Of a stretch of 38,731 nt of DNA, positions 1 through 11,779 are shown one piece after another; position 1 is the stretch's first letter; every line of letters begins with the position of its first letter. Made by a program: the position numbers and the translations under genes. Location: contig QANT01004493.1 in the NCBI GenBank assembly GCA_003254885.1, positions 1 to 38,731 of the forward strand, in the 5' to 3' direction. The notes below the pieces were generated by a model. That model searched no databases. It was not told where the DNA came from and saw only the letters and a program-made list of their open reading frames with translations. The stretch is from Purshia tridentata. Taxonomy: Eukaryota; Streptophyta; Magnoliopsida; Rosales; Rosaceae.

Positions 1-155
1 CGGATTGGATCGGATATATCCGTGGTTTTCAATATGCGGATCGGATTGGATTGATATCCACAAATAAAAAAGTGCGGATTGAATCGGTACAATATTTACA
101 AATTACGGATCGAATCTGATCGGTAAAAAAATTTTCAGTATATTTATGTACCCCT
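1..155. repeat. GGAT-rich dispersed repeat, cut by window edge
   Basis: The first 155 bases are built from variants of cggat, ggatcgga and attgga, on a roughly 6 to 10 base rhythm, followed by an AT tract. Such cryptically simple sequence is common inside non-autonomous plant transposons, but no terminal repeat or target duplication is visible because the element runs off the left edge. Its class is not determined. Confidence 0.4.
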
Positions 156-1295
156 AATAATAATGTATAAGGCCATTTAAAGAAGAATCGGACGTACGAT
201 ATATTCCTCTCGAGAAAATTCATATTATACATTGTAATTATTTTGCACTACAGACAAAATAAGTGCAGAGCTTGGAAATATTCTTTCTCTTTCTTGCCCT
301 TTATCAATGATTTATTTATTTTTATTCTTTTTAGTTTTTTGCTTTTCAAATAATAGAGTGTAGAGTAGACTAGTGGTCAGATACTACAGACAATAAATGG
401 CTCTTCTTTTCTCTAAACCTCATATTCATAATTAATTTGATCTTAGATCTTAATCTATTATTTCTATAACTAATATTGATAACTCTCTTTACCAACTAAA
501 ATTAATAAACTGTCAAGTTTTTATTTTTTTTGGCCTCAATAAACTATCAAGCTTAACTTTATTAATTAAAAGGTAATAAGTACAGTGTGATAACTTTTTA
601 CCCACTAACTTTCTCTCTCTCATGGCATACCTTGTGTTCTATTTTCCTATTGTAATTTTTAACCTCGGTTTTTCATCTGCAATTCAGTGATTTCCTTCAC
701 ATTACAAATATTTTACATGCAGTCATTTTTTAGAGCGGATAACTGAAAAAACATCAACATATTTTTTTTGAGATTTTTATAACTTATTATTAATATTAAA
801 GTAATATTATTTATATACACTTAACTAATTACATTAATTGATCAGCTGCTATATATATGTGATTTGATGTGGTGATAACTTATAATTGATGACATGAGTT
901 GATGTTATTAATTATGCTATTTGGGAGCAAATATCAGTTCATATAATTAATTATATAGTATCATAACGTGATCAATTAATACAATCAGTTAAAATTATTC
1001 TTAATAAGGTAATTTGCACTTACCAGTTAAAAGCATGCCAAGAATGTGATCATAAATGGTGTGAAATATAATTGTGGAGGAGGCACACATATGTACATTG
1101 TGAGAAACTTGAAGTACAAATAATGAAGTGTTTCATGAAAAGTACAGCTTGGGTAATTAAATTGTATTCATACCTCGATCACTGCCTCACACAGACACAA
1201 GGCAACAGTACGTACCTAGTGTATGTAATTGTAGACTCATTTTAAGTCTTTGATAATAAAAACAATTCTGGACTGTAGAATGCACTACGCAAGCA

Positions 1296-1300
<5 letters not shown>

Positions 1301-1332
<32 letters not shown>
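1301..1332. repeat. (AG)16 microsatellite
   Basis: Sixteen uninterrupted AG dinucleotides, read as CT on the minus strand. It creates spurious Ser-Leu repeat frames on the minus strand. It lies about 3.9 kb upstream of the BOP-like start codon. Confidence 0.95.
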
Positions 1333-1333
<1 letters not shown>

Positions 1334-1600
1334 CACAAACACAAAAGGAGTGGTGGGGAGAGTGAAAAGACAAGTCAAATGTCAAATCGGAGGTCTTTGG
1401 TATCATAAGACAGTCAGTGCGCTGTGCTGTCAATCCAAGGGATTTGATTTTCTCTTCTCTTCTTTCTTATAGGGGGCAAAACAACAGCTTCTTCTCTTTC
1501 TTTTTTCTTCTCTTTTTTTCTATTTTTTGGGATTTCTTTAAATAATAACACATAGTTCATTAATATATAACAGGCCCTTTCTCTCAGACTCTATCTGTTG

Positions 1601-1625
1601 CACGTGCCAGGTCTTGTCTCACGTG
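1601..1625. promoter_or_regulatory. Paired G-boxes (CACGTG)
   Basis: Two perfect CACGTG palindromes start at 1601 and 1620, 19 bp apart, in the contexts tgCACGTGcc and ctCACGTGca. G-boxes bind bZIP and bHLH factors in plants. Two this close in AT-rich intergenic DNA could be a distal element of the gene at 5260, 3.6 kb away, or of an unseen non-coding transcript. Function is inference; only the motifs are seen. Confidence 0.35.
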
Positions 1626-3331
1626 CAGACTACTACTAGTGTTAAATTTAATAAACTTGGTGTTTTTGGCAGCAGTCCCAATATGTGAATCTTGAACCCC
1701 CTAATAAGGCCCAGCTCACACGTTTCCCCATGCCCACCCCTTCTATTGTCCATAATCAACTCCCAAATGAACACGCAAACAAAATAAAAAATGGGTTTCT
1801 TTTGTTTTTTTGTTTCTTTGATCTTGTTTTTTACCTGATTACCTCTATTGTTATTGTTTTTGTTTTCTCTCAAAAAAGAAGTATAAAAGTCTACATAGAA
1901 TTTTCTGTTTCGTATGATTTAAAAAAATATAGATGAGGGTCACTTGAATGTACTACACAAAATAAGATATGACTTATAGATTTGTATTTTTCATTGTAAT
2001 AATATTTTAATTTTCTTTTTTTAGTCTCATTTCCACAACCATTTTCTATTTTCTTTCTAAATTAGTTAAGTTAGGTCATCAGTCATCCTAATATCTATCT
2101 TAAACTTAATTAAAATGTACAAATGTATTATCATACTATTATCTCAAATTGTTGATCAATAATCAAGATTGATCACCATACTAGATATTAAGCATTATAA
2201 TATATATATGGCTTAAAGTGAGAAGGGACATTCTATGAGGGTATGCCATAATTAGTGCACCAATCAACACATTTGAATAAAACTGTCTTTCCACAAAGAA
2301 ACGTTTCACATTTTGAATTGAAATGGTGTCATGGTAATAATCATCATGAAAGTTATGAAAAGTTGGTGTTCGATGAATTATGGTTAATATATTAATAGAC
2401 ACGAGACCTTACCCAAATTGTTCAATTTTCATTTTTCCCCTTTCGTGCTCAAAAATCGAAAACCCTCTTTCGCCATATTGGGCTTCGTTGTAAACATCGG
2501 GCGACAGTCACTTGTGACAGCACTATCACGCCATTCATTTGGAACCAACAATGATATGAAAGACTAAATCATTTAATCGAGAGATTTTTCAATGTAATCG
2601 TTACACTATCATATGCTATAAGTAATATATGTATTATAATATATGTGAATATTATTAATATTATATCTTAAAAAAATAAACATGTCGTCTAATAATAATT
2701 TTACACGTTAAATTAGTTACATTATATAACACATATAGGTTACACATACTTAGCTCGTCCAACGTGGGACTTGTGTTTAGATCTTCCCTTCACATGGAAG
2801 CTTTCTTGCAGGTGTTTAGACATATGGACAACTAGTCTCATCTCTTGAGTGACCGAGAGTTCTTATGTGCGGTTTTGCTAAGAGTCAGTGGTTTGTTTTT
2901 TGTTTTTGTTTTTTCTAAAAGACCATTTATGGCCTAATTAGATACTTACCCATCCAATGTGGGACTAGCAAGGAGTAAAATGCCGATTTTTTGGGGTATG
3001 GAAATTTTTACACTATTCCAAACATTTTTTGTTAAAATTTTGAACTTTACCCTCGAAATTCCAACAAGATTTTTTGTGGTGGCTGTGAAACCCAACTAAT
3101 TTTTCAAGAATTCTCAAAAATTGGCCAAAACCACTTTAACAGAATTGAAGAACACAAAGAGGGAAATCAATTTCATACCTATGTCGATGAAAAAGGTCGT
3201 TGGAAAAACTAGAACGGTGATGGAGCCATTGTGGCTTCTTGGTGACGTTTTGCCGGCTCTGGTGGTTTGATGAGGAAGTTGAGGGCCGTGTTTTGGTAGT
3301 TGAAGTGAAAACTGCGATGCATCGCAGGAAG

Positions 3332-3389
3332 AAAAGATTTCCACGAAAACGAAATTTCATAAAAGATTTCCACGAAAACGAAATTTTAT
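3332..3389. repeat. 29-bp direct tandem duplication
   Basis: A 29-bp unit beginning aaaagatttccacgaaaacg starts at 3332 and again at 3361, nearly identical apart from its last few bases. It is a recent local duplication with no evident role. Confidence 0.85.
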
Positions 3390-3616
3390 TCTTTGGGGAC
3401 TAGTGCTAAACAATTGAACCAATATAGCTTTAGATAGCACTTATGAGCGAAAACATTTAAGGGGGAAGGGGGTTAATTAGTAGTAATGCTAGCTACCTGC
3501 TCTTTTTTACTTTTTCTTTATTCATTCTTTCTTCTCTTACTCATTCCGTTTTGTAGTTTCATAATCGAAATTGTAAAATTTCTATATCACTGATCAAAGA
3601 TCATCTTAAATTTGTG

Positions 3617-3755
3617 AAAAATCAATCAAATAAAAAATTATTTAGTCATCTAATTGTTAATCAAATAAGTAGACTGTGAATATAACTGTTATCAAAATCG
3701 TCTATTTACTTGATAACTTTAGATGACTAAACGAATTTTGATTTGATTGATTTTT
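3617..3755. repeat. Inverted repeat with about 57-bp arms, MITE-like
   Basis: The left arm, 3617-3674, begins aaaaatcaatcaaat. The right arm, 3700-3755, is its imperfect reverse complement. The loop is about 25 bp. Weaker similarity extends outward on both sides. This looks like an eroded foldback or MITE of the kind found near plant genes; no clean target-site duplication is visible. Confidence 0.55.
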
Positions 3756-4972
3756 ATAAAAATGATATTTCATAAATAATGTAAAAAATGAATGATGCCA
3801 ATTATAAAAATATGTTTGGGATGATCATGATAAGAGAGAAGACACAAAAGAAAAAGGTAACTAGCATTTTTCATAGGGGTAAAATACTAAAATAAGTCCT
3901 GACAATATATATATATATATATACTAAAATAAGTAATTTAGGTGGGTTTGAATGGACTCACTCAAAAATTTTGACATTACAATAGCTGCTTAGTCATAGT
4001 GTAATAATTTCTCTTTCTCTCTTTTGTTTTTTGGTTGTTGAATATAACAGTTTTCCATTCAAATATGCTATTAGTTCATGAGTTTCTTGTGGAATGATGG
4101 ATCCAAATCATATATGTTAGAATAGAAATGGAAATTGTAGATAGCACACAGCTGGATAGGGCAAGTCTCCTCCGCCGGCCCCTACATTCTCTTTTCTTTT
4201 TATATATTGGAAGTTCCATTAAATCAAGAATGAGATACACATCATACACACCCAAAAGTCGGTGGCGACATTTTCTCGTTTCTTAAAAATGATCCAAAAA
4301 AACAAAGGAAGAAAATTTTAGAGGAATGAACTAACCCCAAAGACTAATATATATCATGTTATTTGAGAAATTATCTTATAAGCATAATAAATGTGACTAT
4401 ATAAGTATATCTAACCATGAAAATGTGAATTATTCGATGATCAAAAGCAAATTATACAGGTCCTCCTTTATTCTTCTGAATGCTGACTACGTGTACCATG
4501 TAATTTTCCAAATTTTTGCGGTCTAAACTTAAACACAAACGGAGCTATAGAGAGATAGAGTCCAAAGTGGCTAATTCGGACCACATTACACATTTCTTAC
4601 TATAGTGCTACATAGGTCATGCAGTCAACACAAGTCAGAAAAATATCATATCCCTATTCCAATTCCCACTTTTTATATATAAAAATGGTGAAAAATTAAA
4701 CACCTTTTTTCTGACCACTTATTTCTATTATTAACGTAATCACTGTAGCTTAGGGTTGTTCATAGTAAAACATGCGGCTAATCGATCATCAAAATATATA
4801 ATAATAAAAGATTTTCTTTTTCTTTTCATTTGTCTATTCTTTAATTCTCCTATACCCTCCTCCCATCATTTTCTCACCTTTCCCATCTTTTTTTTAACTA
4901 ATCAATTATTTAATAATATTTTAGATTTGTTATTTTAAATACATCAGCCGCCCAGAACAGCCACCCAAATTG

Positions 4973-5229
4973 CTCTCTCTCTCTCTCTCTAACAAAATAT
5001 CTACCAACATCCAACACAACACAATACAGCACCCCCCCACATCACTCCATTGAGACAAAAGAATCTCACAAAACCAAAAACAGTACTACCCTCTCTTCAT
5101 TCATTCATTCAATTCATCCATGTTCATCTTTCAACCACTTCATTTTCTCATCTCCTCCAATCTCCATCTCTCTATCTCAAATTCTCTCACTCACCCACCT
5201 GAGAGCCTCCCACAGTAACCCTAAAACAC

Positions 5230-5260
<31 letters not shown>
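4973..5260 (+). promoter_or_regulatory. Presumed BOP-like 5' leader with CT and TCA runs
   Basis: A (CT)9 tract at 4973-4990 is followed by 240 bp of C-rich, G-poor DNA typical of plant 5' leaders. Ten TCA triplets then run from 5231 straight into the start codon, the last A of the run being the A of ATG at 5260. The base at -3 is A, a favourable context. The TCA run contains no ATG or stop, so it adds no uORF. The transcription start is not determined. Confidence 0.5.
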
Positions 5261-5261
<1 letters not shown>

Positions 5262-7696
5262 GAGCAGCCTTGAAGACTCTCTAAGATCTCTGTCCCTAGA
5301 CTACCTCAACCTCCTCATCAACGGCCAAGCCTTCAGCGACGTAACCTTCAGCGTAGAAGGCCGTCTAGTCCACGCTCACCGCTGCATCCTCGCCGCCCGG
5401 AGCCTCTTCTTCCGCAAATTCTTCTGCGGGCCGGACCCCCCATCGGGGCTGGACCCGATATCCGGGTCGAGGATGAGCCCTGCCGGGACTTCAACCTCTC
5501 ATCACCGTTCCGGCAATTCTCAGCAGCAGCAGCAGGTAATACCCGTGAACTCCGTGGGGTACGAGGTGTTCCTTCTGCTGCTGCAGTTCTTGTACAGCGG
5601 ACAAGTCTCCATAGTGCCCCAGAAACACGAGCCCAGGCCCAATTGTGGGGAGCGAGGCTGTTGGCACACGCATTGCACCTCCGCCGTTGATCTCGCCCTC
5701 GACACTCTCGCTGCCGCTAGATCCTTTGGTGTTGAACAACTCGCATTGCTCACTCAGGTTTAATTTTATTTTTCTCTTTGTGTTTTTCCTTTGCTCCTCC
5801 CCCTTTCTCTCTTGGTTAGTGTGTCTCTGTGTGCGTGTGCAGTCTTATGTTTTGCGGGCTTTGGGAATTTGCTTAATTCCTGGGTATCTTTGGTGTTTGG
5901 GAAGTGGCAAAACATTTTCTTTTTCATTTTTCTTTCTTCTGTTTCATATTTTATACATAAAACTAGAAGTTGGGTTTTGCTTTCCAATCTCAAACTCTTT
6001 TTCTCTCCCAATTTTTTGTTTTATTTTCTCCATTTAAAGTAATAAGGTTTGATTTCCCACACTCACATATACTTTTTCCCGGCAACTTGAATTTCTTTAA
6101 TCATTTTTTCTTGAAGCATTTGATCCAAAAATAGTTTCATTTTCTCCTCGTTAGTCATTCCCTCTTTCTTCTTCCTCTTCTTCATTTTCTTATTCTAATT
6201 ACATGTTTGATCACATTTCATCTTCTTTATTTTCTAGCTAGGTACAAGCTAGCTTTTATTGATGTAGCTAGTACTCCCTGTAACATATATATATATATAT
6301 ATATGTCACATGTTTTTCTTGATTTCATGTACCATTTTCCAAGTTTCTTGAATTGGGTTTTTTTTGTATATCCATGACTTCTAAATTTAGATCTTGACAT
6401 TTTTGCAGTCTTGTCTTCCACAGTAACCACTACAACTCTTTCCCAAACATTCAGTTCCCTCATTTGGGTTTCACTGGAAACAAATACATAATTCCAGAAA
6501 AGGACTACTTATCCCATAATTTCAGCGCGCACACACAAACATCCCATCACTTATTAATTCATCAATCCAAAAACTTACACAAAACCATCCAAAAGTGCAT
6601 TCCTTTTCTCAATAATGGAATTCCAACACCATTATCACTCACCATTCCCTTGTTTGTTTTTCTTTTTGTTTGTTTGGGTCACACTTCACAGAAGCAATTG
6701 GCAAGCATGGTGGAAAAGGCCTCAATTGATGATGTGATGAAAGTCCTATTAGCCTCGAGAAAGCAAGACATGCACCAACTTTGGACCACTTGCTCTCACC
6801 TTGTTGCCAAGTCCGGCCTCCCACCCGAAGTCCTCGCCAAGCACCTCCCCATTGACGTCGTGGCGAAGATCGAAGAGCTTCGTCTCAAATCCTCCATTGC
6901 CCGCCGCTCAATGATGCCCCACCACCACCACCACCACCATCACCACCACGACCTCAGCGCAGCTGCTGATCTCGAGGACCAAAAAATTCGCCGAATGAGA
7001 AGAGCTCTAGATTCATCCGATGTCGAACTCGTCAAGCTCATGGTAATGGGGGAAGGCCTAAATCTCGACGAAGCATTGGCATTACATTATGCGGTTGAAA
7101 ATTGTAGCCGAGAAGTTGTGAAAGCCTTATTAGAACTCGGCGCAGCCGATGTTAACTACCCGGCTGGGCCAGCTGGCAAAACCCCACTTCACATTGCCTC
7201 AGAAATGGTGTCGCCCGACATGGTGGCCGTACTTCTCGACCACCATGCGGACCCAAATGTACGGACCGTCGATGGAGTCACTCCACTTGACGTGCTCCGA
7301 ACCCTAACTTCCGATTTCCTCTTCAAAGGGGCTGTCCCGGGGCTAACCCACATCGAGCCCAACAAGCTCCGGCTCTGCCTTGAGCTCGTTCAATCGGCTG
7401 CTCTTGTTCTATCGCGCGAAGAAGGTAATGCCGCGGCCGCTTCTTCTACGCCAATTTATCCGCCGAATATTAGCGACGATCACAGCAGTAGCAGCAACAA
7501 CGGCAGCAACATCGCCAACCTTAACTTGGATTCGAGATTGGTGTATTTGAATCTTGGCGCGAGTGGTTCGGCTCATCAAATGGGGTCATCTAGAATGGAG
7601 AGTGATCATCATCACCATCACCATCATCATCAAGATCACGATCACCATGGCAGTCATAACCCAACAATGTATCACCACCACTCTCATGACTACTAG
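5260..7696 (+). CDS. BOP: BLADE-ON-PETIOLE-like BTB/ankyrin co-regulator
   Basis: Two exons, 5260-5757 and 6692-7696, join in phase 0 (CAG|gt and acag|AAG) to give 500 aa, close to the roughly 480-490 aa usual for BOP1/BOP2/NOOT (NPR5 clade). The BTB/POZ domain covers residues 22-125 and carries a Ser/Gly/Gln insert at 57-92. A zinc-finger signature follows at C129, C134, H136 and C139, the pattern seen in NPR1-family proteins. The central helical region is at 167-240 and ankyrin repeats at about 262-370. The conserved BOP tail LDSRLVYLNLGA is at 445-456. There is no N-terminal signal. BOP proteins act in nucleus and cytoplasm with TGA bZIP factors, and as CUL3 adaptors, to set organ boundaries, leaf and stipule form, nodule identity and abscission zones (known for the family). 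Oddities are a ten-histidine tract at 243-252 and a very His-rich tail, residues 472-498. The 934-bp intron holds a TA microsatellite near 6284. BOP1 versus BOP2 orthology cannot be decided here. Confidence 0.95.
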
Positions 7697-10602
7697 TACT
7701 AGGTGTCTCATGATCCTTTATATTTATATTTATTTATATATATGGAATATATCTTAATTTAAATATTTTAAGATATTGAAGGAGAGAAAAGAGAATATTA
7801 GTCCACGAATTCTATGCAAGATTAATATTATTGGATTAGTTTTATATTTTCTTCTTCTTTTTCTTTTTCTTTTTTGTCAGTCCTTTTTCTCTGTTTTCTG
7901 TGTGGCTGTTTCTTATCTTTTTGTAGGCTTTTCGATGATCGATCGTCGGTTTCTTTGGAGATGGTCATGGTTGGATAATGACCGAGACAATTGGAGAATC
8001 AGAAATTTTTGCTTCTCTGAAATTATGATGATGAATTGGAATTTGATGGAGACGCAGGTCAATCTTTTCAACCTCTTGGCCTGTCATCTCCTTTGTATTT
8101 ACTGATCTATCTAATTTCATGGCCTATTTATTAATTATTATGCTCCCCTTTTTTTTTTTTTTGTCCCCCCACCCACCTCTCATCATCCCTCTACATTATT
8201 ATTTCCCCTATTATTTTTTAATCATATATTTTAATTTTAATTAATCAACATTTTCGATGGTTAAATCAAGTATAAAATGGTCCATATATATCTGATTTAA
8301 TTAATACTTTATTATTTCGATTCCATTCACATTTATGTCTCCCCACCCCACCCCACACTTAAGAAAGTGTTATTCTTTTACTTGCACATTTTTCAAGATA
8401 ATGAAACTTCGAGCACATTAGAAGGACTCGTGATTTAATGATATATTTTAACACAAACTTTTAACCTCAATTCCTTATTTGAATAAGATTATGAATATAA
8501 TTGGAGTTGGGTATCTTATGGTAGGGGTATCTATCTATCAAGCTAGTTCTTTGGTCTAATTAATATTCTCTAATAATTGTAAGAGTACTTTGTTTGGACA
8601 TGGGTACTAATTAATTCAAACAGGGAATTATAGGGAAATGAGCTAGCTGTCTGTTCTCATTTCAAATCACTTAAATCTGCAATAAGGTCTGAAGAAACAT
8701 GATTTGGTTGGGTGTGGTTTTGGCCAATATGTATTTTAAAGTAGTACGTAGGAGAGAACTCATGGGTATGGACAAAGTGAGGGCTTGTCTTGCATGAATG
8801 CGACAGACTCGACACTAATTATAAAAATATTGGCTTTTATCAAAATCTGTCCAGATTCCCTCTTTGTAATGTAATCCTCTTTTGTCTCTCTTTCTACATA
8901 ACATACAGCTGAAAACCCTAGTTTCTTTAATGTACTTTTGTCTTCACCTCACCTATGGGTTTTTATGGTTCTCGATCTGTGGTCTAATGTTGTAGATCTC
9001 TTATATAATTAGCTACTCGATCTCCAGCATTTCATACCATTATTTTTCTTTTTCTTTTTTAAATTCTGTTGACCATTTTTGTTTTCTCAAAACTTTTTTA
9101 TATATGGATTCTCAAGTTAAGTTAATATATAATTAATGTGTAAGTTAATTTTTTGGTCTCTACTAGTGCATTTAATACAGACAGAATTGAGCTAAGTGGT
9201 ATCTATAGAACAAACCAATTCTTGATATATATCCTTTGATATTCTTTGATGGGTATCTACAATTATGCTCAATATATCAATAATATTCTCATCAATTAAT
9301 CAAGTTATTGCTTGATGGCACCATTCTGATGCAAGGCTATTTTTCATGTAGCATAATCTTGATGATCTAATTTGTGCAATTATATGTTGATTGTGAATTG
9401 AAATGACTAGCTTAATTCCTAGCATTTTGGGCTTCAAAATGCATACATGATTTAGATTATACCACGATAATAATAATACATATATAATCATTGATTTTCC
9501 CTTGTTATTTCTTTTTGAATGGTCAAGTTATGTAGGTTATATAAATGCTGATCCATTTCCTGAAATTAGATCATATTCTCAGTTTCCTAATTAATTCGAG
9601 TCTAAGAGTGGGTTACGTACTCTATTGTCATCAATGAAAGATTCTATTGCTTCCTGCTCAAGGAGAGGTTTTTGTTTGTTTATTAATCAACTGGTGTTCA
9701 AGAGATCGATTTGGCTCTTTGTTATTTATATATAAGAAAAATGAAACATTAATTGGTTAGTAAGTTAATACGAAGTCAATAACTCTTTTGGGTTCACTAT
9801 GTAATAATAACCATCAATATTTTATATAGAGAGTAATAATTTATCTCCACAGATCATTCTTACAAAAAATTAATCAATTTAGAAATGGCTTAACTATGTG
9901 ATTATGATTATTATTATTTTAATGTTTTATCGAAATTAAATAATATTGTGTTCATCAATTTATTTAATGGTTAAGTAATATTCAATTGAATTACTTTGTT
10001 ACAAATAGTTTTTTTAAAAAGACCTTAAAACTATATGGTTAGAATTATGACATAATTATACTCTGTAATGATCCCCAAAAGAAATTAATTTCATATGAAC
10101 TTATTACTAACTAGTTTATGGGATAACATATGCATGTCATGGCCGATATATTGTTGTTTCCAGTTTAATAATTTCTGATTTCTAAGCCAGAGAGTATATA
10201 TAAATTTATGGCGAAAATTCTGTCAATATTAATTGTAAACCCATAGCCTGTAACACAGCTAGCAGTTGCTGGCAGTTGACGTCGATCATATGCTAGTGTT
10301 GCATTATTTATTTTTATTTTATATGAAGATATATGTATATCGATCCGATCGAACATGGAGGAAAGGTTTTATTTTGTTATTATTTTCCTCATATTTCGGC
10401 GGGAGAAAAGGGCAAGGATCTTAATTCTGTGGAACTTTCAGAAGCTTTCTACCGGAGGTGTGAGACTTGAATCCTCTGCGGTTCTACTAATTAGCCAATT
10501 AGACATTACCAATATTTCTGTTCTATAACTCAAGTTGTTGAATATCTATTTATGCTAAAAGTCTAAGTTAATAAGTGCGAGAGTATATATATAATTTTTA
10601 TT
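7697..10602. other. Intergenic DNA downstream of the BOP-like gene
   Basis: The region is AT-rich with polyT and C-rich short tracts (about 8150-8175 and 8340). It should include the 3' untranslated region of the BOP-like gene in its first few hundred bases. I see no coding region, RNA gene or intact mobile element on either strand. Confidence 0.6.
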
Positions 10603-10839
10603 TGTGTCGTATGTGAATGTCCACATGTAAAGTATTGAAACTTGGAGTAGCTTCCAAGTCTTTGGAATTGGTCTCCAATGATGTAATCTCCAAGTTTTTG
10701 GAGTATTACCCAAGCAATCGTATGCCTATAAATAGGCCTTCTAATCGATACCCCTCAATTCTCCTCATTTTTCCCTCTTGTACATATTTTCGATCTCCTC
10801 TTTATTTCTAATAATTTCACAATACGTTATCAGCATGAG
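10603..10839 (+). mobile_element. Copia-type LTR fragment with adjoining primer-site remnant
   Basis: The segment begins tgtgtcgtatgtgaatgtcc, has a TATA box inside the palindrome cctataaatagg (10725-10736), and ends in a pyrimidine-rich leader followed by acgttatcagcatgag (10824-10839). The latter resembles the sequence next to the 5' LTR of several plant Ty1/copia families, where a tRNA primes reverse transcription. No gag-pol sequence follows, so this is a truncated relic of about 220 bp. Exact LTR ends and family are not certain. Confidence 0.5.
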
Positions 10840-11356
10840 TTGTTTTTGGCGCATTGGGCTGCATTCTCTGTGTGCTTTTTCATGTAATTGTATTAAAATA
10901 GACTACATTAATTAAGATCTAATTTTTGTTAGTGAGAATGTAGTGGCCTGGCGCCTTAAAAAAAGCTTAATTTCTATAATGGGCTTAAAAAAAACCTCGA
11001 CTTTAAATTGCAATATAAATTAAATAATAATAATAATAATTTTTCGTTTTTGTATTCGAGAATATATAAATGTTGATAATAACTGCAAGATTTAAACTGA
11101 AATTGGACGTGTGTTCTTAGAAATAGGAGTTTGGTGCTAAAGTGTAACGTGGGTTCTATGTATTTTTAATTCAAATTAATTCTTTCTTTTTTACCTTTAT
11201 ATCATAAATCTGTATTCTTTTAAAATTTTAATTAATTATGGATACTTAATAAAATTTAATTATTTCACTTAGCGGAATATTTGCTATATTTATATAAATA
11301 TTAAACCAATCCAACTTCCCTGTTTTTTTTTTTTTTTTACTGAAGAATATTGAATG

Positions 11357-11489
11357 GCCCAAAGGCAAACCAAACGACAAAGAAAGCCCAAAGGCAACTG
11401 ATTTACATAAGGCCCTAAGACAACTGAATTACATTAGGCCCAAAGAAAACTTTTTTACACAAAGCCCAAAGGCATGCTACAACACTAAT
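11357..11489 (+). repeat. 26-bp tandem repeat, five units
   Basis: Units starting gcccaaaggc or close variants begin at 11357, 11386, 11412, 11438 and 11464. The last four have an exact 26-bp spacing and the first is 29 bp long. Each unit has a conserved gccc(a/t)aag head and a more variable AT-rich tail. No open frame runs through all units. It is a minisatellite, possibly internal to a decayed transposon. Confidence 0.8.
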
Positions 11490-11779
11490 TAAGGTTTTTA
11501 CTAAAAACTAGAATCGTAGATTAGCCTCTTCGGTTCAATTTTTTCTATTCTCTTAGACGAATAACTTAATATTTTTTTATTTTTGAGTAAAGTCTAAAGC
11601 TATTGTCAAGATATTTTTATTTAAAATATGTGTAATATTATCCTAAAATAAATGATATTTAAATTTAAATTTTTTCATAATATTATTTAGTTTTATATTA
11701 CCTTAATTTTATAATATTCTAATATTATCATAGGCAAAAATTATTCTAATATTATTATAATATTGTAATATTATCCTAG

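Larger units (their letters stand above)
156..4959. other. Intergenic DNA upstream of the BOP-like gene
   Basis: No convincing gene is seen on either strand. All open frames are short, AT-rich and without recognisable motifs. Besides the items listed separately, a 13-base motif, ccaacgtgggact, occurs at 2759 and again with one change (ccaatgtgggact) at 2954. A short TA run lies near 3907. The stretch 3060-3400 is somewhat less AT-rich and looks like decayed repeat DNA. The distal and proximal promoter of the BOP-like gene must lie here. Confidence 0.6.

Noticed and set aside
1187..1433. Minus-strand frames with long Ser-Leu repeats
   Set aside because: They are translations of the AG/CT microsatellite at 1301-1332.
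10440..10500. Possible tRNA-like stretch (gagacttgaatcctc)
   Set aside because: It lacks a proper A-box, acceptor stem and T-arm consensus, so no cloverleaf can be drawn.
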